From Bilabrum cf. latius (taxonomy: Eukaryota; Bigyra: Bicosoecida; Bigyra; Bicosoecida): a DNA stretch of 64,000 bases. Position 1 is the stretch's first letter, and the number at the start of each line of letters is the position of its first letter. The position numbers were made by a program, and so were the translations under genes. Of this stretch, positions 1 through 11,217 are shown one piece after another. Location: the NCBI GenBank assembly GCA_965178125.1, contig OZ237735.1:310001-374000 (forward strand), in the 5' to 3' direction. A model generated the notes under the pieces. It was not told where the DNA came from. It ran no database searches and was given only the letters and a program-made list of their open reading frames with translations.

Positions 1-336
1 GCGCGAAATGAAATGATTTACCCCTCTGCAGCAATTTGAAGTGGAAAGTACGCCACGTCGGCTCGGCCAGAGTCGCGATCGTGCAGTGCACAATATTAAT
101 ATTCCGAATCTTCACATAAAGGATTCTCAAAACTGCTAGTGTTCACTCATTGCATGATGATTTCGGCGCGAATCCCTCGATTATTTGGAAGAATTTAGTC
201 GATGCTACCGGTATAGCTGCGCTGTGGTCGAAATAACTTTTCTCATAGTCGATTCGCTTCACAAAATTCAGACGGCTTGGTTTGGGTGCGATTGAAGGGA
301 CTTCCTAAAGCGAGTGATTCCGTAGATGTTGCCTAG
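1..336. other. No gene assigned; upstream of ORF 337-1089
   Basis: No recognisable coding or RNA signal. The frame of the following ORF stays open upstream to an ATG at 202 if two TAG codons (214 and 334) are read as Gln, so part of this stretch could be the 5' end of that gene. The window edge prevents a decision. Confidence 0.3.
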
Positions 337-1089
337 ATGATAGAGTCTACGGGAACACCGGTCCACGACATAGTTGTGGGGACTCGCGGTACCGTGATCG
401 GCCCGTGGTTCGTAAAAGTCCCGGCTAACAGGGCAACAAGAGTTGGGGACCTCGGAACGAGCGCAACAGGCACGCGGTCGCTGCAGCCTGAGATTGTCCC
501 AAATGTTCATTCTGTTCGAAACAAGCAGATAGTTCCTGTGGGAACTCCTGGCATTGTGATCAGCGGGTTCCACCCCTCCGCGACCGTCGAGGACGTGCAT
601 GCCTTCCTGGCGCCGCACGTGTACCCAGCAACCGGAAAATCTAGCGATTCGAACCTCATGTCCCAGCTCCCGCCAGTAGTGCATGAGTCAGACCCGGTGG
701 CGCTGCTGGACGATCGCGCCAAAGAGCGGGGCACCCCGGGGCCTTGGCTTCGAAACATGCTAGCCCGACCAGACCGCGCCAGGACAAGGCCCCTGCCCCG
801 CGACCGCACCAACTTCTCGAGGGTCTCAATCCCCTTTGACCACCCCGTGGACGACCCCATCGAGGTGTGTGTGCACACCCTGCAGCCCGCGGGACCCTCC
901 TGGGCCAATGCGCTGGCGACTGTGCTCTGCCGCTCACAGGCTGACGCAGTCAAGCTGCAGCAGCTCAAGCACGGGACCTTCATTCCGGCAACCAACGCGC
1001 ACGTGGAGCAGTCCGCCTCTGTCTCTCTGCAGTACAACTCTCACATTGGAAGCTCGTACAGGACCGCGTTTGTGAGACTGCTCCCATGA
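337..1089 (+). CDS. Hypothetical protein, 250 aa
   Basis: The frame runs from ATG 337 to TGA 1087-1089, with composition like the neighbouring genes and no internal TAG. I do not recognise the family. No signal peptide, transmembrane segment or catalytic motif is apparent. The N-terminal third is Gly/Val/Thr-rich (repeated GT and VGT steps). The C-terminal 80 residues look like a compact folded domain. The start is uncertain because an in-frame ATG at 202 becomes available when TAG is read as Gln, and an upstream exon is possible. It is convergent with the sulfatase gene, their stops lying about 220 bp apart. I am fairly sure it is real because the opposite-strand frames here match no family and carry no usable start. 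Confidence 0.5.
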   Translation: MIESTGTPVHDIVVGTRGTVIGPWFVKVPANRATRVGDLGTSATGTRSLQPEIVPNVHSVRNKQIVPVGTPGIVISGFHPSATVEDVHAFLAPHVYPATGKSSDSNLMSQLPPVVHESDPVALLDDRAKERGTPGPWLRNMLARPDRARTRPLPRDRTNFSRVSIPFDHPVDDPIEVCVHTLQPAGPSWANALATVLCRSQADAVKLQQLKHGTFIPATNAHVEQSASVSLQYNSHIGSSYRTAFVRLLP

Positions 1090-1307
1090 CGGTGCAAGCG
1101 GGGCATGCGGTTGGGACTGCGTTACAGAGCACCAGTGAGTTCGAACGCCTGTTCATGGCAAGAGTACGATAGCGATGGTGGAAATAACTAAATTGGTGGT
1201 CTACGGGCACAGGCAGGCCCACAATGAGCATCGCAAGACCACCGGACGGATGACCGTGGGCCAGGAACTCCTCCTAGCCAGCTCGCCCGTGTGGGCACGA
1301 GCGGCTC

Positions 1308-4300
1308 TCACCACGGCTCGTCCGCAGCGAGGCACACCCCGAGGCACGCGAGGCCCTCCCCCTGGATCACGTTATCGGCGGGGGTCACCTGCACGAGGCC
1401 GGCGGTGGCGTTCACCCTGGGCAGTTCCCACTGCTGGTCACCTGACCCTCCGGGGAAGTCGTGGCACGAGTACAGCAGCGGCGTGTTCCCAGTGGAGGCC
1501 TTCTTGCCCCCGGCGTCGAGACACAGCCCGGTCTGCTTGTGCACGATGTGGCCGGTCAGCCCCTGGATCTCCCACTGCTGGGAGGGCTCCGTGGAGTCGC
1601 ACGCGGCGCTCGACAGCACGCCCTGGCCCTCTGGCCCTGCCGAGGCCTTGGACCTCGTCTGGTTGCTCGCGCTCCCGCTCAAACATAGCTTCGAGGCGCG
1701 GAAGCCGCCCTCCCGCTGCTTCCCCTCCCCAGCCCCGGCGGTGCTCTCGTCAGGACCCCCCGAGGGAGGTGTCTGCACGGCCTGCAGGGTGCCGTCCGTG
1801 TTGAGCAGCCAGCGAGTGGCGAGGTTGGCCGTCCCGTGGTGCTGGCAGTAGGCCGTGAAGGGCTTGCCCACGACCCCGTGCCCGCCACCTTTGCCCACCT
1901 GCTGCTTGAGCAGCGCGACGTCTGCGGGGTCCGCGGCAGAGCGCACGTGGCCGGGGCAGTGGTGCAGGGGCACGGCGGCGAGGAGCTCCGTGGCCGGCAC
2001 CCGCGCGTCGTCAGGGAGCCCCCGCAGCCTTCGCGCGAAGGCCATTCCCTGATCGGCCTCGCACTCTCCGCTGCCCACTGCCTGGCGCACCGCCTCCACG
2101 GCCTCCCTCCGGCTGACGGACATGGCGCCGAGCCTCCCCGCGGGGACCGGGACTGCTGCGGCGCCTCCCAGGCGGCCGCTGCCCTCGGCGTTGGAAGGCG
2201 CCTCGCAGGTCAGGAAGGGGCTGAGTCCGCGCGGGTCCAGGTTTTCGGGGGTGACGTCTGCGGTCTGCGTGTACCAGTAGAGCAGCTTCTCCTGGAGTGC
2301 CAGCTGGAGTGCGCCGTAGGAAGGCTGCCCGAACACGTTGTTGATCTCCCTCGGGTCCTTCTCCAGGTCATAGAGCTCGCTCTGTCCCCGGGGGCGCCAA
2401 ACCAGTTTGCTCGTGAGGTTCTTGATCATGACCGCCCTCGGCGATGCGTCGGGGTAGTGCGAGAGCTCTTCCTGGTACCTGGGGTAGTACAGGTTGCGCT
2501 TGTCGTGCACGCCGCCCTGCTGGCTGGGATCGTTCGCCTCGATCTCGTCGTCGTAGTAGAAGCCGCCCTCGGAGAACGCGAACGAGTCATCCGTTGGGTA
2601 GGCCCCCTGCTGGCCCTCCAGGTGCTGTCTTAAGGACCTGGCAAAGTGCACGTGGGATGCGTTGACCCCAGCGAGGTCCATCATGGTGGCCCAGGCGTCG
2701 AAGGACTGCACGGGGCCAGTCACGTTGTTGCCCTTGGTGACCCCGGGGATGTTGATCATGAGAGGCACGCGAGTGAGCATGTCGTCCAGCCCGCCGGGCC
2801 ACTTCTCTACCAGGTCGGCTGCGAGACAGGGACAGGGAGTAGGGAAGAGGGTTGGGGGCGAGGTGCAGCGGGGATGGAGAGTCGCTCGATGGAACAAGGG
2901 CAGATGGGCAGGGCGGGGACCGAAACGACGCGACTTGCAGTCGTATGCGAATCGATCTCCTATATCTGCTGCGGGTTGGCAGGCACATCAAGCCAACCCT
3001 GGGCTTTGCTGCCACCAGGCATGGTGCCGTTGGTTTCCTCACAGTTTCCAGAAAAGTCCCCATGGTCCGAGGACAGCATGGTGACCGTGCGGTCCGACAT
3101 GCCGGCAGCGTCCATGCCGTCCAGCAGCTGGCCGAACACCCAGTCCGTGTACGTGGCGGCACCGGCGTAGGTGGCGTGGATCTTGTAGAATGCAGTCTCG
3201 GGGTCCCAGGAGCCCGCCTTCTTGGTCAGGTTGCGGTAGGCAGGGATGCCGTCTTCCTGCGAGTAGTACCGTGGCTTGTTGGGCGGGCTGGGGGGCCGCA
3301 GGGGCGCCTTGCTCCTGAACTCGTCGGGGTCGTACATGTCCTGGTAGCCCTCGGGGGCGCCGTACGGAGGGTGTGCGCCGATGCCAGGGATCCAGATCAC
3401 GAACGGCTCTGGCGGGTTGTTTTGCATGAACTCAACGGCTAGTTGCACGGCCAGGTAGTCGTGGTTGGCCGTGTCGTTGCCTAGGATGTTGCTGCCGTCT
3501 GCTTGGAACGAGTAGTAGCCAGCCTCCCCGAATGGGAAGGAGTTGGGACCGCGCTCCACCCCAATAACATCGTGCCACTCGCTCACGCTGCGGGGTGCCG
3601 AGAAATCGACTGGGCGAATAACCATGCGGGGGTGAGGGGATAGGTGCTTGGCGGATCCTACGGGACGAGACTGGCTCACCTGCTCGTGAAGCTCTCCTGA
3701 GAGAGCATGTCGTTCTTGCCCAAGAACAGCACGTGATAGCCGGCATCTTTCAGGTACCTCAGCCAGTTGTTCTCGTACTCTCGCACCAGGTGCGTTTGCG
3801 TGCGATGACCAAGCACGTGCATGTAGCGGCCTGTGATTGCCAAGCACCTGCGACATGTTCGAGGCTTCATCTGGCGCGAAGATTCATAAATATCATACTT
3901 TTGTTACATTCGGGCATACGACTGCACAAATACTGACCGAGATGGGCTGCACTGCGTGTGCAGCACATGAGCTTGCTAGAATATGGCGGCGCCCTTGTCC
4001 TTCACGAATCGGTCGTAATTCGGTGTCTTGGTGACCGGGTGCCCATACACGCCTAGTATTTCCGCTTGTGTTTCTGCAGGACTTGGAATATATTCAGTTG
4101 ATCCCGAAACATTTACAGTTGCAACACGGCTTGTGACGCGCAGCGGCAAAAAGCCCTTGAGCTTACCATCCGGGAACATAAATACAAAATTCGGTCGAGC
4201 TGCGCATCATAATCACAGAAACGAAATAGATGGTTCGATGGGTGCTGTGTAGGATTGTTTGTGAGGTTCTCTAGCGGGCAGGCTCACAATCAGACGAGTT

Positions 4301-4411
4301 CGGCCGAGGGACTTGCAGCGGCCCATTCGGTGACAATACTGGCGTCTTTCCGATCAACGGGTTTGCATATGATGTAGCTATGACCGCGAAAACGACTGAC
4401 AATGCCCGCAT
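1308..4411 (-). CDS. Secreted sulfatase with C-terminal ricin-type lectin domain, 6 exons
   Basis: Predicted to hydrolyse sulfate esters outside the cell. ATG at 4411 opens a signal peptide (MRALSVVFAVIATSYA). Inferred exons are 4411-4288, 4199-4167, 4073-3938, 3847-3680, 3587-3043 and 2818-1308, giving 838 aa ending in TGA; all junctions are GT-AG and keep frame. The spliced product shows RPNFVFMFPD, YGHPVTKTPNYDR, then CSPSR, whose Cys is the formylglycine position, followed by TGRYMHVLGHRTQTH and later SSDHGDFSGN. TAG at 3976-3978 lies 13 codons before CSPSR in an uninterrupted catalytic core and must be translated. The last 150 residues carry QQWEIQG and QQWELPR, the QxW repeats of a beta-trefoil ricin-B lectin, which probably holds the enzyme on its polysaccharide. 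The metal-site motif is PDE rather than the usual PDD. Substrate unknown. Confidence 0.9.
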
Positions 4412-4535
4412 CGTGGGCAGAATACAGTAGCAATGCCAACTGCCATCTCGCGCTCTAGTTAGCGCAAACCGGAACCCTAAGGCAGGATCAGCGAGCACCA
4501 TGGAGGAGTCCCCATTGAGTGACTTAGCAGACCGA

Positions 4536-5630
4536 TTACGTCCACCGGGAACGCTTCTTTCGCCTAGATTCTCCCTCTAGCGGTCGTGACGGCCCGCGGT
4601 GCTGCCCCCCCTCTCTCCCCCGCTCCCCACCTGCAAGCGGGCTCCTGCTCCTGCTTCTGCTCCTGCTCCTGCTCCTCGAGGGGGAGGGGGACCTGGACCG
4701 GGAGCGCTTGCGCCCGCCCCGCCTCTCCCGTCCAAACAGATCCTCGTCTGCGTCGCCTCCCCCAGCTCCTGCACCGCCTTCTTCTCCTCCTCCTACATTA
4801 TCATCATCATGCCTGCCGCTGCCGCTACCAGCAGGGCCGGGGCCGGGGCTGGGGCTGGGGCCGCTCAGCAAATCAGGTGCTGAGCTCGGAGCAGGCAGGG
4901 AAGCAGCAGCCCTTGCCACCTACCCACTCGTCACACCATCGCTGACCCTCACGGCGCTGGAGCTGGAACTAGAGCTCCCGCCCGCAGTTCCCGAGCCCTG
5001 CTAGCAGGCCGATGATGCAGTCTACGCAGCTGATGTTGCCGGCAAACTGGGCTGTGCACCAGCTGTGGCTAGCGTACTGCCACCACTAGTAGTAGCAAGG
5101 CCCGTGCTCGCCCCGCCGGTTGGGCCCACTGCCACTGCATCTGGCAGCTGGGGCTCGGCACCCCATCGCCTCTTCCGCCTGCCTGGTGCCGGCGCGCCTG
5201 CGACTCCAGACTCGGGCGCTGCCGAGGCTGAGATGGCGCTTGACGCTACAGGGTGGGGTTTGATGAGTCCGGCGGGGATGGGGGGCTTCCCCACCCCTTG
5301 GGCGCGCAGGCGCTCTACGGCTTCCAGCACGACGGCTGCCTGGTCATGGCTCGCCTTGGCCAGTGCCCCGCCTGTCGTACCAGACATCACTGAGACCGGC
5401 ACACCGCTAGGGTTGTCATTTGCTTCTTGCATCAAACGCATTAATTCTGTCACAAATTGGCGAGTTTTGCCCGCAAGGAATCCTTCTAGCTGCTGCTCAA
5501 GAGCGACTGGATTCGGGTGCTCATGCTGCTTGGGGTCAAGCAACGCGCCGACGAGACCCTCCAAGATATCATCAGAAAAACCAAGCATCTCCTCAAGTCG
5601 TCGACGGTACCAAATTGTTATGAAAGTCAT
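4536..5630 (-). CDS. PWI-like domain / RS-rich putative splicing protein
   Basis: Frame from ATG 5630 to TAA 4536-4538, 364 aa with in-frame TAGs at 5022 and two further positions before residue 240, read as Gln. Residues about 10-75 (RRRLEEMLGFSDDILEGLVG through FVTELMRLMQEANDNP) resemble the PWI fold found in SRRM1- and RBM25-type pre-mRNA processing proteins. A KRRW-containing Ala/Gly/Ser-rich linker follows. The C-terminus has a long RSRSRSRS tract ending KKRSRWT. PWI plus RS points to a nuclear splicing-associated protein; this is inference from architecture. Under the standard code the gene would split into a PWI half and an orphan RS half. An exon upstream of 5630 cannot be excluded. 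Confidence 0.75.
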
Positions 5631-6240
5631 TTGCAGATGTGCCAGTGATATTTTGCTCGCTTGTTTGTACTCCTTTGGAGCTGAGGAGCGTATTTTCCTT
5701 TTACGGCTGGCATCTTTATTTGTAAATCGAGTGTCCTACGCTATGCTTGACCCACGGAACGACATCGACCTGCTGTTTATTGTCTCTTGCCGTCGTCGCC
5801 GGCGGGAGCTTTCGGAAGCTGCTTTCCTGTGGCGCATGATGACGAGTGCCAAACGTGAGCCTTGGCGGTGGTGCAGGGCGTGTGTCCAAGCTGGGACAGG
5901 CTCCCATGCGAGCAATGTAGCGATTGCAGTTCGTGTGAAGGTGGGCACTGATTCATTCGAGGAAGAGCAAGCGTACTCGTGCAACACACAGCCACACATG
6001 CCCGTCCACACAAGAGAGCCCTGCCATCACGCGCTCTTCGATGTCCCGGCTACAATCACCGAGACCTTTCCGCATGAGCAGGTCTCCATCCAGCATCCAC
6101 ACAGCGCTTCATCCGGCGCTGCCCACCCTTTTCTGTGCCAGACCGACGAAACAGATCATTCCGAAACGGGGTTGCCTTCTCCACCGGCCAGGCGATTTCC
6201 TAACGCAACGGACCACAGCCACAGGTCCCGCAGGAAGCAC
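5631..6240. other. Intergenic, between PWI gene 5' end and RPS16 3' end
   Basis: Both flanking genes are on the minus strand, so this holds the RPS16 3' UTR and the promoter or 5' UTR of the PWI gene. Open frames here on both strands resemble nothing known, and the long plus-strand frame through it (5065-6489) is a shadow. No RNA gene seen. Confidence 0.4.
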
Positions 6241-6958
6241 TCAGCGGTACGACTTCTGGTAGCGAGCACGAGCCGAGGGGCCACCGAACTTCTTGGGCTC
6301 GCAGCGGCGGGGGTCGGCGACCAGCAGGAGCCGGTCGTACGCAACAAGCTTGCTCTTGATCTCAGTCTTGGAGGCCTCGTCCACGACTGCGGTAGATGCA
6401 CGAAAGGAGGCACATCTTGTTTCATCAAATATAGAAGGGCTATGCAAAGGGACACGCATCGGGCGATAAGAGGCTCACACTTCTGGTAGTAGGCAACGAG
6501 GGCCTTGGCGATTGCCTGCCTGATTGCGAACACCTGAGAAGAATAACCACCACCCTTCACGCGGACGCGCATGTCCACGCCAGCAAAGTACTGCTGTCCC
6601 AGCAACATCACGGGCTCAAGCACCTTGGCACGCAGGATAGCGGGCTCCAGCAGCTGGATGGGGCTGCCGTTCACGCGCAGCACACCACGTCCACGCTTGC
6701 AATGGCACACAGCCACGGCGTTACGCTGCAAAACAAATAGCAATAACATGGAGAAGACACAATTTATAGGCTTGAGACGCTTTAGATCATGAAAAGGCTG
6801 GCCCAGGAGGATGCCCGTCAAGTGCAACACAACGATACTTGCGGGAAGCGCCGGCTCCTATGCACAGCACTGGCTTCAATTATCCCACTGATACAACTAA
6901 CCTTCCTTCCGAAAACCTGAACGGACTCAGCCTTAGCTCCGGCACCAGCAGCCGCCAT
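6241..6958 (-). CDS. RPS16: Small ribosomal subunit protein uS9 (RPS16), 3 exons
   Basis: Component of the cytosolic 40S subunit. Exons 6958-6902, 6725-6479 and 6386-6241 encode 149 aa, close to the usual 146. Diagnostic stretches are ESVQVFGRK at the N-terminus, then [54 protein letters not shown] and the universal C-terminal RARYQKSYR, followed immediately by TGA. This fixes TGA as a genuine stop. Introns of 176 and 92 nt have GT-AG ends. There is no in-frame TAG. It is arranged head to head with RPL13, leaving about 325 bp between the two start codons. Confidence 0.97.
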
Positions 6959-7283
6959 GGTAAATCAATTTGATGATCGGAATCGAACGACTGGTCGGTG
7001 GGATCGGACCGAGGTTACAACCGGCTAGATCGGATCAACACAGCGCCAACCACCGCCACGAGGCAAATAAGTCCATTGAATTGCCCGTAGGGACGGTGAG
7101 TAGCATGTGTAGGCTACAAAATCACTTCCATTGATGCATAATTTACGATTGATTGCTGCATATTCTGACGAAGCTCCTTCACGCGAGCCTCATGAAGCAG
7201 ATTTGTAGGTTGCACGCTGCAACTGCTGCAATTTTGTCGGCAATCTCTGACTGTCCTCTTTCTTTCGCAGTGCGGGAGAGACC
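6959..7283. promoter_or_regulatory. Shared intergenic promoter region of RPS16 and RPL13
   Basis: Two ribosomal protein genes diverge from this 325-bp stretch, so it probably holds a bidirectional promoter for coordinated expression; this is inferred from arrangement alone. A pyrimidine tract ending in CAG (about 7258-7270) lies just before the RPL13 ATG and may be the acceptor of a 5' UTR intron. Confidence 0.55.
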
Positions 7284-8071
7284 ATGGTTAAGCATAACAA
7301 CGTGGTACCCAATGCCCACTTCCGCAAGCAGTGGCAGCGCCGTGTGAAGACATGGTTCAACCAGCCCCTGCAGAAGAAGGCGCGCCGGGAGGCCCGCGCT
7401 GCCCGCGTCGCGAAGATGGCCCCGCGCCCTGCCCACCTTCTGCGACCTGTGGTCCGGTGCCAGACGCAGCGCTACAACATGCGCGTGCGTGCCGGCCGTG
7501 GTTTCACTCTGGAGGAGCTCAAGGTAAGTCGTTCGCATGCAGCGGTCAAACTGCCAGCCTTTCTGTGGCAAGAGCTTCCTATCGTACGTGTTGCAATGCG
7601 TTGAGTGTCCAGTACTTTTATTATCACCTTCCGCAGGCCGCTGGCGTGAGCAAGTACCAGGCCCGCTCCATCGGTATTGCTGTCGACCACCGCCGTCGCA
7701 ACAAGTCTGAGGAGAGCCTGCGCGCCAACACTGCCCGCCTGCAGCAGTACATGGCTCGCCTGGTCGTCAAGACTAACGCCCAGTCCAAGAAGTGGGCCAA
7801 GGACAAGGCTGGCCGCTCTGCCGAGCTTGCCGACTTCGCCGCTGGCAAGGACGCTGGCGTGGCTGGTGAGGGCAAGGCCATCCTGGCCATCGGCTCCGGT
7901 CGCTCCGACCAGGTTGAGTTCAAGCCTATCACTGATGACATGAAGAGCACCATGGCGTTCCGCGCATTGCGCCAGGCTTGGGTAGACCAGAAGATGGGAG
8001 GCATCCGGGTGAAGCGTGCCGAGGACGCCGCCAAGAAGGCCGCCGCCAAGAAGAAGAAGGGCAAGAAGTAA
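7284..8071 (+). CDS. RPL13: Large ribosomal subunit protein eL13 (RPL13), 2 exons
   Basis: Component of the cytosolic 60S subunit. Exon 1 is 7284-7523 and exon 2 is 7637-8071, separated by a 113-nt GTAAGT...CAG intron; the product is 224 aa. Family signatures are [44 protein letters not shown] at the exon end, then [20 protein letters not shown]. The C-terminus is Lys-rich (KKKKGKK) and stops at TAA, which fixes TAA as a genuine stop. There is no in-frame TAG. It diverges from RPS16. Confidence 0.97.
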
Positions 8072-8320
8072 GCGGACTGGCAGTATGCAGCAGGATGAAG
8101 GCGGTCTGAGTTGCTGACCGTGCAAGAGTGGGGAGGGGAGGATGTGGGCGAACGGTTTGGAAGTGGTGCGGGAGGGTTCAGTAGTTTGAGAGCCAGGGCA
8201 CCGGCTAGGTGTGGGAGGGTTCCGAGCGCGCGCAGATACCGCGTGATGCTTGAAAGTTGACCAACAAACGGTGTTATCGAATCTCCAGATTGTGCCCCCG
8301 TGGCTCACCCGGTCTCTCGC

Positions 8321-9034
8321 TTAGGATGTGCCCGAGGTACCATTGCTGCCGATGCTGCCTGCCCCGCCTGTCCATCCGTCCGGGGGCTCCCAAGAGCCTA
8401 TCTTTCTCCTCGAATCGAAGTAGAAGTTTCTCTTGCGCACGTCTGACCACAGGACCACGACGCAACTGCCACTGCCTGCCGACTCATCCACTGACGATGG
8501 CTGGATGCCGCCGACGCTTGCCGCTCTGGCTGTCGAACTCGAGGGTGCCCCAGATGATGATGATGATGATGATGACCCCCGCTGCTGCTGCTGCTGCTGA
8601 GGGGCTGCCGCTGACGCTCCCTCTGAAGCCCCTGCGGAAGGCAGGCCCACCTACCCTACCCGGCCCGATTCGGAGAGTCGTACCCCACCCGCCAGTCGGA
8701 CCCCAGCCGAACGTGCCGGCCTAAGGCTACCTTGTTCTTCAGTCCTCCTCCGCTTGCGGCCCCTGTCCATGTGCCCGGCCTTGCTTTTACTACTCGCCGC
8801 TGCTGCCTTTCTTTTCTTACCTGCCCGCCCACGCCGGCCCTTTGCCTGGTTGCTGCCCTTGCTGCCCTCCGAGTCGATCGCCCGCCACCTCCACCGCTCC
8901 CGACCCCTTCTGCGGGCCAGCTGCAGGGCGAGGGCTCGGAAGCCCAAGGCAGAGACTGGGGCTGGGGCTGATGATGCGGAAGTGGCTGTGGATGATGTCC
9001 CTGCCATACCCAAGGCAGAGGACGCGCGCGCTGC

Positions 9035-9073
<39 letters not shown>

Positions 9074-9934
9074 ACTGCTCGTACCACTCTCCGAGCCATG
9101 GGCGTCGGCCTGCTCTTTTCGATCAGGATTGCTCTGGGGCGCTACTATTCGTCCATCACTGCTAGGGCGCTACACGCTGCGAGCCACAGCCAATGCTGAT
9201 GAAGCCGCGGCCTTGCTGCCGGCCCTGACCGCTTCTCGGTGTGCGGCGCGAGCCTGCACCCGGGCACTTGCTCGAGATCGTTCCGCCCTGTTCACTTGGG
9301 CTCGCAGCAACTTCCTGTCAGGCTCAAGACCTCCATCTAGTGCAGCGTTGTGCCGCTTGGCGTATTCGCGATGCCGCCATTCAAGGTCCGCTCTCGTGCC
9401 GTCGGTGGGCATGCCTAGTCCCTGCAAGTACTGCTTGAGAGCTCGAACTGACATGGTGTTGTACGGCAGAATGCCCATCCGCTGCAAAGGTTTCGATGCT
9501 TGTTTTCCAGAGCCTGCTCCGGCGGTTAAGCTTTCTGCTGCCTTTGAGCTTTGCCGCGCCCCGACAGGACCCTTTGAACCAGTTCGTAGTATGTGCCCGA
9601 CAGCCTGCAGAGAAAGGCATGGCACCGCATCATTAGGGCAAGCAGGTACCCGACATACTGGGCAAAACCTTCCGTGTCTTGCTGGTTGAGATTCGAATGC
9701 TGTGTGAAGACAGTAGCTACAAAACGTGTGGTTGCACTTTGGAAGCAGGACCGGATACTCCACCGTTGCACGGCACACTGGGCATTCCAGAGCTTCCCGC
9801 AATTTGCTTAAAATGATAGACTCGGTTAAAGCTCCTGTAGCAGGATTTGTCAGGCCGCTGCCAGCAGTGCCAAGGGCTGGACTTGGTAAAGGGCTATCCA
9901 GAGTGCGCGGTGTCCGTCGCACGAACCTATCCAT
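8321..9934 (-). CDS. RAD18-like RING and SAP domain E3 ubiquitin ligase with WW-like tail
   Basis: Frame from ATG 9934 to TAA 8321-8323, about 537 aa, with TAGs at 9170 and 8651 read as Gln. Residues about 51-95 form a RING finger (ECPVC, CNHTFCSYC, FCPVC). Residues about 155-195 form a SAP-like helix pair (SVRALKQYLQGLGMPTDGTR) in the arrangement of RAD18, the ligase that monoubiquitinates PCNA at stalled forks. No CxxC/HxxxC UBZ finger is seen between them, unlike most RAD18 proteins. After the first TAG come poly-Ser, basic nuclear-localisation-like stretches (GKKRKAAAASSKSKA, GRKRRRTEE), poly-Gln and a terminal WW-like motif (LWSDVRKRNFYFD...SWEPPDGW). A 45-nt GTACCT...CTGCAG segment after the last RING Cys pair could be a stop-free intron. 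RING-SAP family is convincing; RAD18 orthology is inferred. Confidence 0.75.
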
Positions 9935-11217
9935 CGCCTCACGCCACTGGCAGCACCATGCGTGACCGCCTCATTGAGAAGAAGACCACTGGGCAACACG
10001 ACGCGCAGTGGCGCGGTGTGGTTGCCGACCTTAAACGAACCAGGCTGTGGTACTCGCTAGCGTGCGCTGCACCAGTCGTGGTGGAGTAGTTGCTTAATGC
10101 GGCCTCCTCACATGCCAAGCAGTGATATTCTGACATGAATTATATAACTTTGGCGCAGCACAACCTACCGGCTTGCTGCTGTGACAGGTCCCCAGGCACG
10201 GCCATGCGGCAGGGGCCAACGTACGCACCTAGCCACTGCCAGTGGCAGCCTGACTGAGTGGTGACCCTCCGAGTCGCGGCATGCGCCACGATCTAGTCAT
10301 GCCGTGATTACTGCACTCCGACAGAGCTGGGGCCCACCCAGCTACCATTGCAGCAGGTTCATCCTCCATAGGAACAAGCCCTGCCAGGAGGGCATCAGGC
10401 ACCACCGTCGGCCTCTGCCAGTGGACCGGCGGGACGTGATGTGGGGAGGACGCCGGGCTGCGAGCCCCGAGAAATTGACCCCGCCAGATTTTTGCTGCAC
10501 GCCAGAAGTTGAGACAGAGGCACAATTGGTACCACAAAGCTTTCAATTGCGTGGTACATAGAGCTTCAGTTGTGCGTGTTTCTTCTTAGGTAGCTTACGC
10601 AAGGCGCTTGGCCTCGATCTGATCCAGAGCTGTGTGCGGGTCAACCTGCGCATGGTAGGTTGCGCTGCTCTCTCTTTCTTTGGGTTGTGACTCGCGACGC
10701 CAGGGTGGTGTCATTGGAGCACCCGCAATCTCTACACAAAAGGCAAGTCAGAGCAAGGCAGCCTCGAACTGAATCCGATTCCACTGGCAGACACTGTTGG
10801 CAAGCAAGGGCCTACTTATGCTGCTCGTCAGTGCACTGGCAGACCATGATCCTGGAGCACACACCCTCCACCCGTTGCACCAGATCTTCATTAGCTTGTA
10901 CAGCCAGTATTATTTCGACTTGACCGAGAGCGCGCATGCCTGTGGCAGGCTTGCAGGGCGCCCAAATCGTGTGTTGAGCACCTGCTTTGCGCCCCCCCCC
11001 CCCTGTTCCCCATGTGGCTTTGAAGCACAGAGAAGCAGCCACATACATATAAGATTCCCACATGTTTTCGCCCTCCATTGTGGCGCTTCTAGTCTAGCCA
11101 TCGACGAGCAAAAGAGCTCCGGGATGCTGGGGGGATCTGATATTTTGTGGACTCAACTCAAAAGCGCACGCTATCACGAAGAAACATCTGGAACGAGGGC
11201 CCGGGACCTACCAGACT
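9935..11217. other. 1.3 kb without a confident gene
   Basis: It holds the 5' region of the RAD18-like gene and the 3' region of the 11218-11757 frame. On the minus strand, 10650-10598 reads as a possible terminal exon after a CAG acceptor (VDPHTALDQIEAKRLA then TAA). A frame starting at 10934 (MRALGQVEIILAVQANEDLV) lies upstream, but I could not join the two in phase. A poly-C run of about 12 nt lies near 10990. A small spliced minus-strand gene may be present. Confidence 0.3.

Noticed and set aside
5065-6489. Long plus-strand ORF of 474 codons
   Set aside because: It is antisense to the PWI gene and overlaps RPS16 exon 3. It has no family resemblance, and in a GC-rich genome such shadows are common.
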